A DNA stretch of 64,000 bases from Telopea speciosissima (GCF_018873765.1 NC_057920.1:11545307-11609306), one strand, 5' to 3'; counted from the first letter of the stretch, positions 46,380 to 58,163 are shown. Numbers and translations are program-made. The notes: generated by a model from the sequence alone, not told the origin.

Positions 46380-47850
46380 ACAATCCTAATACATTTGAAG
46401 AACCAAAAGCCGTGATCGTTCTTGCTCTCTCTTCCCTCCTCGGTGGATTTTAGTGCTCCAATTTACTCCTCAACAACATCCAATCGCATTCAGGTAAGAT
46501 CTCTCTCTCTCCCATCGAGTTCTCTCAAGGAGAAACCCCAAAACACAATTTAGGTTTTGGAAACTTGGGGGTTTTGCTTTCTTTTGCTCAGTAGATTGTT
46601 CACAATCTAATCTTAACCATTTTCTCACCATAAGCAACCTATACAAGAGCTTGCATACGATCTTGGCATCTAACTCAAGGATTTAGGTTGGATTTTGGAA
46701 AAACCAAAACCTACTCGAATTTTCCTCTTCTCTTTTGCCATGTATGAATCGGTCTTACTAGATAGGGCTTAGCTTACATTCTCTGAGTTGTCACAAACCA
46801 ACTTTACTTGTTTCTCAAGATTCAACTTCCAACCACAAAATCTGAAAATTCTTTTTGAAGCCCAAGGCATGCTCCATGATCGAACAAGTCTACTTCTTGT
46901 TTGAACTTACTACTTTGTATAAAATATCATGTCCTAGGCATAATATGACCATGAATCTTCATTATTTATCATGTCATTCACATAATGGCCATGCCTTTCC
47001 TTTTTTTTTTTTTTTTTTTTTTTTTTTTCCAACTTCTTAGATCACAATTGGATAAAAATCAGAATTTTCTAGCCTAAGAATTCTGCTGTAATTTAATTTG
47101 CTTTGAAAGGAAAATCAAGGGCTAGGTTTTGAACCTCATAACTTTACATTGATCATCTACTTAGGCCTTAACATTCAAGGTACTAATTTGCTATCTATTT
47201 GACTTTTGGCTGCAGGTTAAAACAATTAATGGCCCCATGAGCACGGCGTACATGCATTGAACAAGTTGCACTGGCCGCTAGATCCACTACAGTTTCAAAA
47301 GATAGAGGACCAAGAGCTTTACCAAGACTACTTTCGCTTAAAAAAATATAGTGGAAGGGCGGAATGTAGTATTGGATGATCTCAAAGCTTACATGGTGGA
47401 GCAGAGATTCGAGGCATTGGGGTGGACCAACATTCTCAACCTTCCGAACCATACTACCCAAAACTCATTCTCTATTTCTATGCAAATCGAACACGGAACC
47501 CGGTACACAAAACTATCGGGTTGTTTCATATGTCAAGGGGGTTCCTATAGCCTTCATCGCAGCAGACTTGATCGGCGTTATCAACATGTCCATTGGAGGA
47601 GCAAAGACCTATTGTTCACCTAGAAGGAATCCCTATACCTTCATCAGGTGGGAGGTATTGACATTCTGACGACCATAAGGCGGTTGAACCTACGAATGGT
47701 GGATGGCTTCGATGAGGTCACGAAGCAACTCTTCGACCAAACTCGGCGCCTAGAGGGTATCGAGAGAGGGGTATATGACATCAACACCTTTCTCGATCGC
47801 GATGGTGGCGGTGGTGCAAATGACTATCCCAACTTTCTCTCAACAAATTG
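46380..47850 (+). pseudogene. Nested retroelement fragment with a putative plant transposon protein-like ORF, frameshifted
   Basis: The plus strand reads RNVVLDDLKAYMVEQRFEALGW (from 47357, shortened here at the Trp region), then shifts frame near 47450-47470 to NTEPGTQNYRVVSYVKGVPI and AADLIGVINMSIGG. It later continues as RLNLRMVDGFDEVTKQLFDQ with heptad-like spacing, ending at 47851. The order (GW motif, a compact beta-rich block with SYVKGVPI, coiled tail) resembles the putative plant transposon protein domain common in Athila-like and other non-autonomous elements. The orientation is opposite to the enclosing retrotransposon, so it is either nested or an antisense-encoded accessory ORF. 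Start and end are approximate. Confidence 0.45.
47001..47028 (+). repeat. Poly-T run of 28
   Basis: Uninterrupted T homopolymer in the nested region of the retrotransposon; it may be the A tail of an inverted retroposon. Confidence 0.85.
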
Positions 47851-48526
47851 AAGTTATCCTGCATCGCTTCTTCTAGTTCTTGTCTTAGGATGAACAATCG
47901 GGAACTTTTAGAAATGGTAGACTTGTATATTTAATCGAGATGAACATAATCAAATGTTTGAGTTGGAACAAATGGGGTCTTGCATTTTGAGTTGGGAAAG
48001 GCACGCTTATGCCCAAACAGAGAATCAAACAATTATGGTGTTTAGATTGGTATCTCTTGATTGAGCGGATGGAGTCATATGTTTTTGTTGGAAAAGATGA
48101 AATCATGAATGTTAAAACGGGAAGGATATGATTGCCTCCCAAGAAGATTTGGAACAATTAGATATTTGTAATTAATCTTATATGTATCTCTATGTAGTTA
48201 ATTAATTCTTTCTTGTTTAATTCATTGTTGATAATTGTGGGTGATTATAATTGATTCATTATTGTTTATGAATTTTAACATATAGTTGCCCATTTATGAC
48301 CTACTTAAGACTCAACCAAGCAATTACATAGTTGTAGCTTAACAGCCTATGGTTCAATTCCTAAGTTTCATGTTGCCTATTATCTTCTAAGTTATTGTTT
48401 CACCACAATCAGTCTTCTCCTATGTCTGCACACAATCATTTATGTTCTTGAAGATTTTTAATTTAGAACCTAATTGTGGAGAGTAAATCAAGAGTCCGCA
48501 AGATCGTGGTTGGTGCAGAGCATCAT

Positions 48527-48539
48527 TGGCTCGATACCA
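48527..48539 (-). promoter_or_regulatory. Primer-binding site (initiator tRNA-Met type)
   Basis: Minus-strand TGGTATCGAGCCA begins a few bases inside the 5' LTR end. It matches the plant TGGTATCAGAGCC consensus with one indel or mismatch. Confidence 0.8.
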
Positions 48540-48542
48540 TGT

Positions 48543-51207
48543 TGTCACACCCCTATCCCGACAAGGGATAGAATACAATATCAGGGTATGATTGGGGTGA
48601 CACGCGTCATCACACCTCACCGCCAGGATCTCGATGCAAGGCCAACTCACAGTCATAAACCAATATTAAAATACAATAATATCGTAGTACGAAAGACAAA
48701 GGAATATTACATTCCAAGACAGTCGTAGTTTGCGAAAGCGTAAATGAAATGATTATAAGATGTTCATTGGCTAATGATAATAAGTAACATAGTTACAAAA
48801 TTCCTATGACCATCAAGTAGCTACCAAAAAGGTAAAACATAAAAGTTTATACAAAGCACAATGCTCTAAAATAATAATAAAACGGAACGATCCCAAGTAA
48901 GACAACCCGTAGGCACAATCATCATGGGCAACCATCGCCATGATCCTCGCCACGGTCTCGGCTCCACAAGAATCATCCGCATCCAAATCTAAAAAGAATG
49001 TGTACACGGGGTTAGCTCCACGAGCTAGTGAGAGAGAAAAGGGGATGCACAATCACACAATCACAAATAGTCTATGGTGCATGCTATTATTAATTCATTT
49101 ACCACCTAACACACAATGCTAAGTCAATGGGTATATGCTCGCAATACTGGAAGACATTGTGGATCCTTCCATTCTCACCACAATGCAACCTCAATTATTA
49201 CTATGGAGCCCGCGCCGGTCGTAGTCATCACCACCCTGCAGGCGACCCGATAACCATTACTACCCCGGCCTGGCCTCTCTAACTCTCCACAGCAAAGCAG
49301 TGCTCGCTACCCAACACCTAAACCCCGTTGGTAAGGGTCGAGCATAGGAACCGAGCCTAACCACGGATATACTACATGAATCCTATCGTGTTGAGAGGTA
49401 CATCCGGGTGTGTCAACGCCCCATTCCATCTAACACCGTGTACCAAGACAACACGGCGCATACAGTGCAAGAATGAGATGCAATATACAATTCCACGTAC
49501 ACGGGGTTCCCGCATGATTTCCCGACCGTAACCCAACACAAATCCATATCATCCAAATCATCATCATCGAATAAGAATAAATGCAAATATGCAATCATGC
49601 TTGAATGATAATGTCACAATATAATTTATAAATGCATGAATAAGCAATAGTAAACAAGCTCAACATCACCCAAACCCACTCACCAATTACTTCAAATGGA
49701 ATTTGTATAAGCGCAACGATTTCGCTCAAAATCACTCCATTGCACATATGTTGGCGCCTATGGAAGTGAATAAGAGTGTGAGAGAGTGTAGGGAGGCCTC
49801 ATAGAGAAACCCCACGTTACATAAGTTATAAGCCTTAAAATCGACGGAGGCAACGTCGGACTCAAGAGCTTGCCTCCGACCTTGCCTCCGACCTTCCCGC
49901 AGGCTTAGGCCACATCGGAGGCAAACATCGGACTCACGCAGTCTTGCCTCGACCTTGCCTCCGACCTTCCCCGCAGCTCGGGACACACGGAGGCAAACAT
50001 CGGACTCACGCAGCCTTGCCTCCGATGCAACCCAAGTGTGATTTCAAGGTCTTTAAAAGCCGTGGTTGTCCCATTTGGTTCTCTAAGCCTCAAGGGACAA
50101 GGGAGGGGTGTCTTGGAGTCTATTTGGGTCTTAGAAACACCCAACATTCAAAGATTTAAGGGGGTTTAAAGGATTAAAAGCTCAAAAATCCAGATTTGGG
50201 GTTTTCTTTGGTGGTTGAAGCTTTAGAATCAAATAGATTCAGCAAGAGGTCAAAATAGAGGTCTTTATAGGATTGTAATGAAAATGGGATAGCATCCTAC
50301 AAGGGGAAACTACACATGGCTCGAGCTAACCCTTTGGGTTTTCAAAAAGAAATCCCCATCTTGGGATCTGCAACCAACGAACCACCCAAGCTCAAACGAG
50401 CAAGGGGGAAGAGAGAAAAATGGGGGAAAAGGGCACTTGGCTTACCCGATTTGAGGTACACACGATGTACCCTCTTTAAAGCTCCAAACCCAAGCATCCA
50501 TTTCCTTCTTCTTCTTCCCTTCCTTCTCCTTCTTCTCCTCCTTGCCGCCTCCTCTCTTCAAAGCTCTCCTCTCCTTTCACGATTAGGTTAGGAAAGAAAA
50601 AGAGAATAAGGAATAGTACTACCCATCTCTCTCATATAAAAATCACCTTTATTGGCCTATTTGGATAAGGCCTCATAAATGTAGGCTAGGTCTGCTTGGA
50701 TAGGGTCAAACAACCATCCATCCCTACACAAGCTCTAAAATCTAACTTGGGCCCCAAGGCCCACATAAGGTCAAGTTAATAAAAAGGGGTAAGAGTAGGG
50801 TCAAACATGGCGGGACACCAATAGTACCTTAGCCACGGGTCTCACCCACAAGGGTCCTTGTCACAGCATTGGATGCGTGGTCGGAGGCAACCAAGAACCT
50901 TGCCTCCGATGCGAGTAGGAAGGTGGTTCCCACCATAAGAGGTCAGGGCCTTTGGACCACACTTCGAGGGCTTTGAGAGGGCAGTAAGCACACAACAAAT
51001 TTGGTCAACTACTTACCCCTGACATGTCAAGGTGCAACCTCCGTGGTCCCGACTAGTTTCCACAGGCAAACTCGTACTATGGTCAATAATTTTATAGCTG
51101 GGTTTGACCACCAGTGAGAACAACTCACCAGCATATGTGGCAGTGATAACTACACGTCACGGGGAAGAATTAATAATTAATTATACTCCCGGGGTGCGGG
51201 TATAACA
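48543..51207 (-). repeat. 5' LTR (in element orientation)
   Basis: Carries the element's presumed promoter. Near-identical in length to the partner LTR. Differences are dominated by one- and two-base indels, for example around 41345/49141, 41440/49235 and 41700/49497. Confidence 0.9.
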
Positions 51208-51212
51208 TTCCT

Positions 51213-51472
51213 CCCCCTAGTGGATACAATTCACTCCTCAATCCATAGTTTTAGATCATGATTCTCTTTTCCTCATATTTTAGTACCTGTTGAATCTTCA
51301 AAAACCCCAAAGATCGTTATTTACTTAATTTTTTATAATTAAGTATTCGGATTTGAATTTCTATCGGAGTATTCGGATTTTTTTTCGGATATCTCTAAAC
51401 GAATACGGATGCCCCTAAATGGATATGGATGCGGATCAAATTCGAATTTTCGATTATCCATTTACAACCCTA
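51213..51472. mobile_element. hAT element, right half
   Basis: Continuation of 40561-40736 after the LTR retrotransposon. It contains CTTTTCCTCATATTTTAG, CCTGTTGAATCTTC and CGGAGTATTCGGATTTTTTT as in the uninterrupted family member at 18902-19298 (complement). It is followed by the second CTCTCAAC. Confidence 0.88.
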
Positions 51473-52900
51473 CTCTCAACCCCACCAGTCAGAGAACCCT
51501 CTGATATTTTTTCACTTAGTTGAGTCATCTTTAAAAGAAATAAGGGCATGAGTTTCTCATCTGCTTCTATAGGGGAATCTCCCACCACACACCAATAGTG
51601 GTGGGTCGAGAGACCGTTTGGTCATCAAGGTTTCATTTAGTGTGGGAGGAGAGAAAATGTCAATGAGAGACAGGTTAGACATGAAAGGGTGTAGGCAAAC
51701 ACCCAACGTTGGTGGCAAGGGGATTTCCCCCCCTAAATTAAGCAAAAACATATGGAAACCATTGTAATAACTGAGAGAACAATTTTGACTTGTATTTTGA
51801 GGGAGAATGTCTATCAATATGCTATGCTATTCTGAGTTACAGATTGTCAACTAACAACTTTCACTAATTCTCTAGACCATTTGCACCTCTGACCTATCAC
51901 TCATTGGACAAGAGGAACCTATATATCCCCCTTCATCCATTTGTTTGGTATGTTTTGTCTGTCGGTTAAAATAGGTTAACGAGTGAAATTCCTGCCTCTC
52001 AAAGACGAATAGAATCTAATTCATGTTCATGTTGATAGAAGAGCGGGTTCAATACCAAAATGACTTCTTTCTCAGGAAGTGCAGCAAGTACTTGAGGAAT
52101 TGGGGGATGCCATGCCCCACGAGTTAGTTGCCAAGTGTCCCCAAGAAGGGTAGTGTACCACAAAAATCAAGTTGGAGTCTAGAGCCAAAGACGAATAGAA
52201 TCTTATTCATGTTAATGCTAATAGAAGAGCGGATCCAATACCAAGATGACTTCTTTCTTAGGAAGTGCAACAAGTACTTGAGGAATTGGGGGATGTCTTG
52301 CCTCACGAGTAAGTTGTTAAGTGCCCCCTAGGAGGGCAGTCTACCTCAAGATCGAGTTGGAGCTTGGAGCCTGGAGCCAAAACCCCTGCATTGGCTTAGT
52401 TTTTGTAGATAGCCCCAGCAAAGAATCAACTCCATGAGCGCCCTAGCTGATCGTAAATCGGGATGCTCTGAGTCACTTGTTCATCGATCACTTCTTTGTC
52501 CTTCTCCATGTCCTCTATTTCTTTTTTTCTGGGATCGTTTGGGTAAGTTATGGATGCAAGATTTCTTGATATTATTTCCCTATTTATTAAGTCACATCAA
52601 AACTAGTGAACATTGGGGATTAATTCTTCGTCTCATTGTTTCATGATTAAAATCCGTCCATCTGCAGTCATGGTTTGAGGAATTGGTATCGAATCGGCCC
52701 GTGGATCAGTACGGACGTGGATCAGTACGGACAAGGGAACAAATGTAAATTTTTTTTTTTTGTGTAGAAAATGGAAATAAAACTGACCAATCCAGACAGA
52801 AAAAATTTAATAATAAAAAAGAGAAACGTTTACCTGCTCTCATCCGTATCAATCCAGGTTCAGGACCGCCCATACCGATAGGATCAAACATTCCTCTAAT
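51473..52900. repeat. Segmental copy A, right part
   Basis: Collinear with 59878-60840 of copy B: CAGTCAGAGAACCCT, AAAGAAATAAG.GCATGAG, CTCATCTGCTT.TAT, TGTGGGAGGAGAGAAAATGT, CCTATATATCCCCCTTCATC and GAGAAACGTTTACCTGCTC occur in the same order. Copy A has an extra block at about 51990-52620 containing a tandem repeat. No gene; the ORF at 51557-51817 is not conserved in copy B. Confidence 0.8.
52005..52381. repeat. Two tandem units of about 186 bp
   Basis: ACGAATAGAATCTAATTCAT starts unit 1 at 52005 and ACGAATAGAATCTTATTCAT starts unit 2 at 52191. Both continue with TAGAAGAGCGG, ATGACTTCTTTCT, AGGAAGTGCA, ACTTGAGGAATTGGGGGATG and end GAGCCAAA. The units are roughly 85-90 percent alike by eye. 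The block is absent from copy B. Confidence 0.85.
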
Positions 52901-52915
52901 CCACAACCGATTCAC
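52670..52915. mobile_element. MULE-like non-autonomous fragment
   Basis: Starts CATGGTTTGAGGAATTGG, matching the left end of the element at 57570-58163 (CATGGTTTGAGGTATTGG), with repeated GGATCAGTACGGAC. The right end is around 52890 (CGATAGGATCAAAC). Confidence 0.45.
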
Positions 52916-53380
52916 ATAATTTTTTCATCAATCACAACCTTCTCTTTCTCCATCTATTCAGTTCTTTCTTTTTGGGATCATTTGGTTAGGTCATGGATAC
53001 AAGATTTATGGTTTTGATCAAACTTTTCTACTTATAAAATAACATAAAAACCGGCTTGTTTCATCAAAAATTGCAAATCTGATATCCATAACCTACCGAA
53101 ACGATACCATAAAAAACGAACTGGAAGAGGAAGAGAAGGAGATGGTAGCGATCGTACATTAATATGAAGTCTCATCTCTTGACCACTTACATTGTTTAAG
53201 TTTATGACTTTTGTTCATCAACCTTGACTACAACAAGATTATTCCCTTTAATCTATTAGGTGGACATCAAGGAGAATCCTATACTATTATCCATATAATT
53301 TTGTTTTGTTTTTTAAACAAGTAAAAAACATAAAATCATCATATAAAAAGGTACTACTAATAAGTTTCTTAATAACATTT

Positions 53381-53513
53381 AGGCAAAAGGTTTTGTGTAC
53401 GGGTGTGCACGGTCTCGCACCCAACCATTGGATGAGCATTACCGTGTATGGCACATGACCCCTCACCTTTATCTAGTGATTTGATGCATGGCTGTGCACA
53501 AAACCTCTACCCT
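53381..53513. mobile_element. MITE
   Basis: AGGCAAAAGGTTTTGTGTAC at the left and, in complement at the right, AGGGTAGAGGTTTTGTGCAC. The G+C-rich centre carries GTCTCGCACCC. No TSD resolved. Confidence 0.6.
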
Positions 53514-53659
53514 AACTGTTTACACCCCACTTTTACGAATTTTGTTTCAGTTATGCATGCTTTAAGGCTGTGCTTTGCACGTTGTCATCAAGGAGTTATC
53601 TTTTTGAATAAAGTGGGAAGTGGTGCAAGAGTTTGTGGGTAGTTACTTGACCACCTTAA

Positions 53660-54480
53660 GATGTTCATGGAAGTGGCTGAAACCACCACAACTGCCAAGG
53701 GAGTAGTTATAAAAGAAAGGAATGCAAAGAAGAAAGCTCTTCAACAACACAACACTCTACAACAGAGCGTTTATCTTTATTTTTATCTTTTCTTTTTTAT
53801 CTTCTAAGATGTAGATCGATATCTATCTCTCATCTTTCCTTGTAATTTTCGCTGGAGTTGGCTTCCAGCCACCGATGTCTCATTGGCTCGTGTTTCAAGG
53901 GGCATTCAAGTAAGTCTTGCTTAGAGAATAACTCCAACAATCTTGTCTTTTGACCCGTGTTTTAGAGACAACCATCAGAATCAAGTTTGCAAGCTTTGAC
54001 AGATCATCGCTAAGCAAGATGTGGGCACTTCAATGGATGCGCTACTGGCAACAAGAGATTTGATGTGGTTAGTGTAGTTCAACACCAAGTTGTACATGTT
54101 CAACAGTCCCTAGACGGCCAGGTGTAAGTGTCGTCAATGGCTATATTATTGTTAAGCAACAATTTGATTTTCAATCTTCTTCCTTTGCTTCGTTCATCAC
54201 GATTTTCTTTTACCCACCTTAGAGTTCTTAGGCATGGAAAGATCCCATTTTCATCCTGATTAGAAGTCAGAACAGGTCGTTTCATCCAAGAACAGACCGT
54301 TTAGTCATTTAGAACAGACCGTTTCGTCCTGATCAAAAGTTAGAGTAGACTATTTCGTCCTGGTTGGAAGCTAGGATAGGCCGCCTCCAACCTTGTTTGA
54401 GCCCGCGCAAAGGCTCTGGCACGCCCACACTACTTTCACCACGTGCGTGTGCCCCTGTGTGTAAGTGTTGAGTTTTCTCC
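53660..54480. other. Probable LTR-retroelement remnant with degenerate short repeats
   Basis: Sequence of LTR character (leader-like CTCTTCAACAACACAACACT, TTGTAATTTTCGC) followed at 54255-54390 by four degenerate repeats of GAACAGACCGTTTCGTCCTG. No coding domain and no second LTR. Low confidence in class. Confidence 0.35.
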
Positions 54481-54502
54481 ATCAACACTAATATTTAATA
54501 TA

Positions 54503-55680
54503 GGGGAAAATATAGGGACACCCCCTCAACTATGAATTGTTTTCATGTACACCCCCTCATCTATTGAAAGCATGCATGTAAACTAGTCCATCAAACTAAC
54601 TTCCGTTTACTTTTAAATGTCAATACTCATCCACCCATTTTTTGGGACTAAATTGCCCAAATTAAAAGTTGAAGACAAAAATACCCTTTTATGGGTAAAT
54701 ACACCCCTTCATCTTTAAAACCTTCTGAGTTAGTCCACCGAGTTAACTCACTTTTACCTAACTAACAAAAAAATATAAAATTACTAAAATACCCTCTATA
54801 TCTTAATACATTAAAAAAGAAAAAGACAAACTGCCTTATATCCTTCCACCCTTCTAGTTACCCCATTTCCCAAATCTCTCTCTCTCTCTCTCTCTCTCAA
54901 ACCCCTCTCCACTCACTATGTCACATCTTCGCCTTCCTTATCTTTAGGCAAATAAAATCACTCTCCCACTCAATTCTTCACATCTTCTGCAAATAAAATC
55001 ACTCCCCCAATTTTATAGAAAAAGAAGGTTTTTCTGACTTCTAGAGTTCACCTCTTAATTTTCAAGCCTTAGATTTGTTCGAATTATGAAAATTTCCAGA
55101 GCCAAAGGGAAAAAGAACAACCAGATTTAGAGAATTGTCAATAACTTTTTCAAGACATATTGGATGAATCTAAAACTCCGTTCAAAGGGTCAATTCAAGA
55201 TGTAGAATAGGTCTGCAAAACATGATCCAGATTTGACAGCTGGATCTCAAGTTATGGGGCATTCCTACTCTAACTGGAAAACTAGAAACTAGAAACAACC
55301 CAAAAACTTCAGAATCGATGCAGGCCTTCAGGGTTCAGAATAGCAATCAATTAACAGTCTATCTTGATGATTGAATAGAAAATTGAAATACGGTTGAGCA
55401 TATCTAACCAGAAAGTAGAAATTTTCAGAATCGGACTAGTATTAGGAACCCATAATTTCTATTAGAACTCAAAGTTTTAAAACAGAAACTGAAAAGGCAT
55501 GATTTGTATTTACTCCTAAAGGGTATTTTCATCTTCAAACTTTTAATTTGGATAATTTGGTCAAAAAAAATGGTTGGACGAGAGTACTGGTGTTTAAAAG
55601 TAAACGGCAGTTAGTTTGATGGACTAGTTTACATGCTTTCAATAGATGAGGGGGTGACGGGGTGTCCCTATATTTTCCCC
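54503..55680. mobile_element. 1.2-kb element with about 120-bp terminal inverted repeats
   Basis: Both ends read GGGGAAAATATAGGGACACC inward and continue with CCCCTCATCTATTGAAAGCA, AAACTAGTCCATCAAACTAA and CGTTTACTTTTAAA. Flanking 9-mers TTTAATATA and TTTATTTTA agree at 7 of 9 but are A+T-rich. The long TIRs fit a MULE. The interior has a (CT)n tract (54882-54898) and leader-like sequence but no recognised ORF. Confidence 0.8.
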
Positions 55681-55901
55681 TTTATTTTATAATATAGAAA
55701 TTAAAAAACAAAATATACAATTCATTACCTTGATAAGAGCATGTCAGAAATGTTGAATAATCATTAAAAAAGCATGCATTCATCAAAACTAATGAATAAA
55801 CAATAGCATCATATGTTGTTGGCGTGATACTTGTTTATAATAACTAATTGCAACAAAGTTTTCACCATACACCATTTCTTCACCATACACATTATCTTTA
55901 C

Positions 55902-56010
55902 TTTCGTCTCTCAACCTATGCGTGTTAGAATATTAGAAAGAGTTATGATAGCAAAGACTCGAATTGCAAGACTAAGATATTGGAGAAAATCAATATTACA
56001 AAAATCTATT
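55902..56010. repeat. Second copy of the 110-bp dispersed repeat
   Basis: Matches 20297-20405. Both are flanked by unrelated sequence. Confidence 0.6.
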
Positions 56011-56230
56011 TGGTATGTGAATTTTTATTATAGACATTTAAGATATATATATATATTTTTTCCGTATGAAGAAGATTTACTAATGAGAATCATGTGTACA
56101 GCCGGTAGCTTAAGATAAACAAAGTCATCAAGCCGCGGAATAGTGATTGGGCCAATCTATCACACAATCCTGTTAGATTAAAGGAAAATAAAAGAACTAT
56201 AAGAAAATAGAAAATATCTACATTAGGGGT

Positions 56231-56404
56231 TTAATCATTTTTCCAACATGAAGAAGCGTTGATACAATACTTCGTGCCCCAACCAGATGGTGCTTTGAAT
56301 TTCAAGGTTTTACTTTGTCCGCCATTACAATCTGAATTAGTTCTATGTAGGCACAGGGTTCCCAAAGTTAAGCTACTTTTGTTTGAAGATACTCCAAAAA
56401 CCAT
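56231..56404 (-). other. Small unassigned ORF, possibly a 3' exon fragment
   Basis: The minus strand from 56404 reads 57 codons: MVFGVSSNKSSLTLGTLCLH, then a Cys-containing NSDCNGGQSKTLKFKAPSGW, and ends CINASSCWKND with stop at 56231-56233. A possible acceptor CTCTTTAG precedes it. Four cysteines and a GW motif give it a secreted-domain look, but I cannot assign a family and no neighbouring exons were found. Confidence 0.25.
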
Positions 56405-57569
56405 CCCTAAAGAGGATGAGTAGAGAGAAGAGGACGATTTTCTGTAAATTTGGTTCGAATACTGCGAAGGTGTAATTCTGACTTTAATTATTTATTTATG
56501 GAGATTTATTTATGGAGCAACTTCAGGAAAGTGAAAACCACGGAGTATCTAATTTTCTTGTTCTTGATTTTGATCTAGTTTTCTAGCTCTTGAAACTTTA
56601 ATTATTTATGGGGTAGAGGAGAGAAGAATCACAGGAAATGAGTGATGATGAAGAGTTTTGAATGCGGAGAAAGAAGAAATCGGGTGAGAGTCGTTCCTCA
56701 TGACCAAATTAAAATGTGTGTTTGGCTTTCACATGCAAGATCAGATCAGGTCCCTTGTTTGGTCCCCAGAGGCAATCTGGAATTCTTAATCTTGTCTCCC
56801 TTTCAATTTAATTCCATTTAATCGTTTGGGTTTATGTGCAGGTGCAAAGGTGTTTTGTCTGATGCTGATCAGGGTTTAAAATGCAGAATCAGAAACAGAA
56901 TTGGTCACCATGTTTTGTTTGATATTTGATCAGAGTTTAAAATGCAGAATCAGAGACAGAATCGGTCAATGACAATTGTGTCAAATCAGTTGGAATTAAT
57001 TGTGATACGAATCTGTCTTGAATCACCAATCCAATTCCTAATGATTTAAACCATATAGTGGGAGCCTCCTGCATTGCGTATGCCATTTTTTTTTTTTTTT
57101 TTTTTGTGTGTAATTCACAATACAATGCATGTATAGAATCTAATCCACAAATGGAATTATCTTGATGCAAAGTCTAAGTTTAAATAGATAGAATTCGAAA
57201 AAAATGCATTTGATTGATCCCAAAATTTTGCAAGATACCATCGCATCTCATGGGAATTATATTTATTCTTTCTCTAACCAAATTATACTACTAATAGTAA
57301 TTTAAATCTTCACATAACACAAATGTTGGAATCCATGACAACTCATACTAAAACTACTCTTACAAATTATTCATAGATAAGTCAATTTTAAGATGATGTT
57401 TAACAAATATGAATGGATACACATAAGAAAACATACTTTAATATACAAATTTATAAATGAGGTGCTAAAAAAACAAAATCCCCACTCAGGTGGTGTGGGA
57501 GTGTTATTCCACACCCTCTCACATTATGACCATGTGGGGTCTTGAAACTCTTTTTCCTTTCCAACCATG

Positions 57570-58163
57570 GTTTGAGGTATTGGATCGGATTGGCCGATAT
57601 TGGCTGGATTGGATCGGTATCGGTCAAGGCCGATCCCGATATTTGACCAATACAACAAGGGTTGACTGGATCGTTGATTGGATCGCCCAAGTCGGTTGGA
57701 TTGGCCAATCTGATCCGATCCTTGACCGATCAAATTGAATATTTTTTTATTTTTTCAAAGTTTTTAAGTTTTTTTTTTTTAGTTTTTTTTGTATTATGTT
57801 GACCGATACTGATCGATATTGACCGATACCAATCGATTTTACTGATCCAATCCAAATAATATCCGTCGATCTGATTCGATCCTTGACCGATCAAATTGAA
57901 TATTTTTTTATTTTTTCAAAGTTTTTAAGTTTTTTTTATATTATGTTGACCGATACTGACCGATACCAATCGATTTTACCAATCCAATCCAGATAATATC
58001 CGTCGATCCGATCCCGAGATCACAACACCCACCAACTATGGTCGATACATGACCCGATCCATAAAAAAACGATTCTGGGGGATTTTTTGACTGATCCGAT
58101 CCCGATCCAAAAAGGTTTCGGCCATGACCGAGCCTGAGTCGGATACCTAGATTTTGAACCTTG
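57570..58163. mobile_element. MULE-like non-autonomous element in copy B
   Basis: Flanked by direct repeats TTCCAACCATG (57559-57569 and 58164-58174); copy A has the single site TTCCAATCATG near 40217-40227. Ends GTTTGAGGTATTGG and, in complement, CAAGGTTCAAAATC. The interior is an array of GATCGGATTGG/GACCGAT motifs, including an internal duplication (TTGACCGATCAAATTGAATA at about 57721 and 57881). Confidence 0.8.

Larger units (their letters stand above)
40737..51207 (-). mobile_element. 10.5-kb LTR retrotransposon, non-autonomous (LARD-like), minus orientation
   Basis: Two LTRs, 40737-43399 and 48543-51207 (about 2.66 kb each), begin TGTCACACCCC and end GGGTATAACA on the plus strand. They are flanked by 5-bp target duplication TTCCT (40732-40736 and 51208-51212). 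Orientation is minus: next to the 48.5-kb LTR the minus strand reads TGGTATCGAGCCA, close to the initiator tRNA-Met primer-binding site, and next to the 43.4-kb LTR it reads the purine tract GGGTGGGGAGAA. The AAATTTCGGGACGAAATTTC just before that tract resembles the end of Ty3/gypsy (Tekay/Del-like) elements. The 5.1-kb interior holds no protease, reverse transcriptase, RNase H or integrase that I can recognise. It must depend on proteins from another element. Confidence 0.92.

Noticed and set aside
49732..50591. Several ORFs in the right LTR
   Set aside because: They are shadows of the tandem LTR motif and purine/pyrimidine blocks; the partner LTR breaks the frames with indels.
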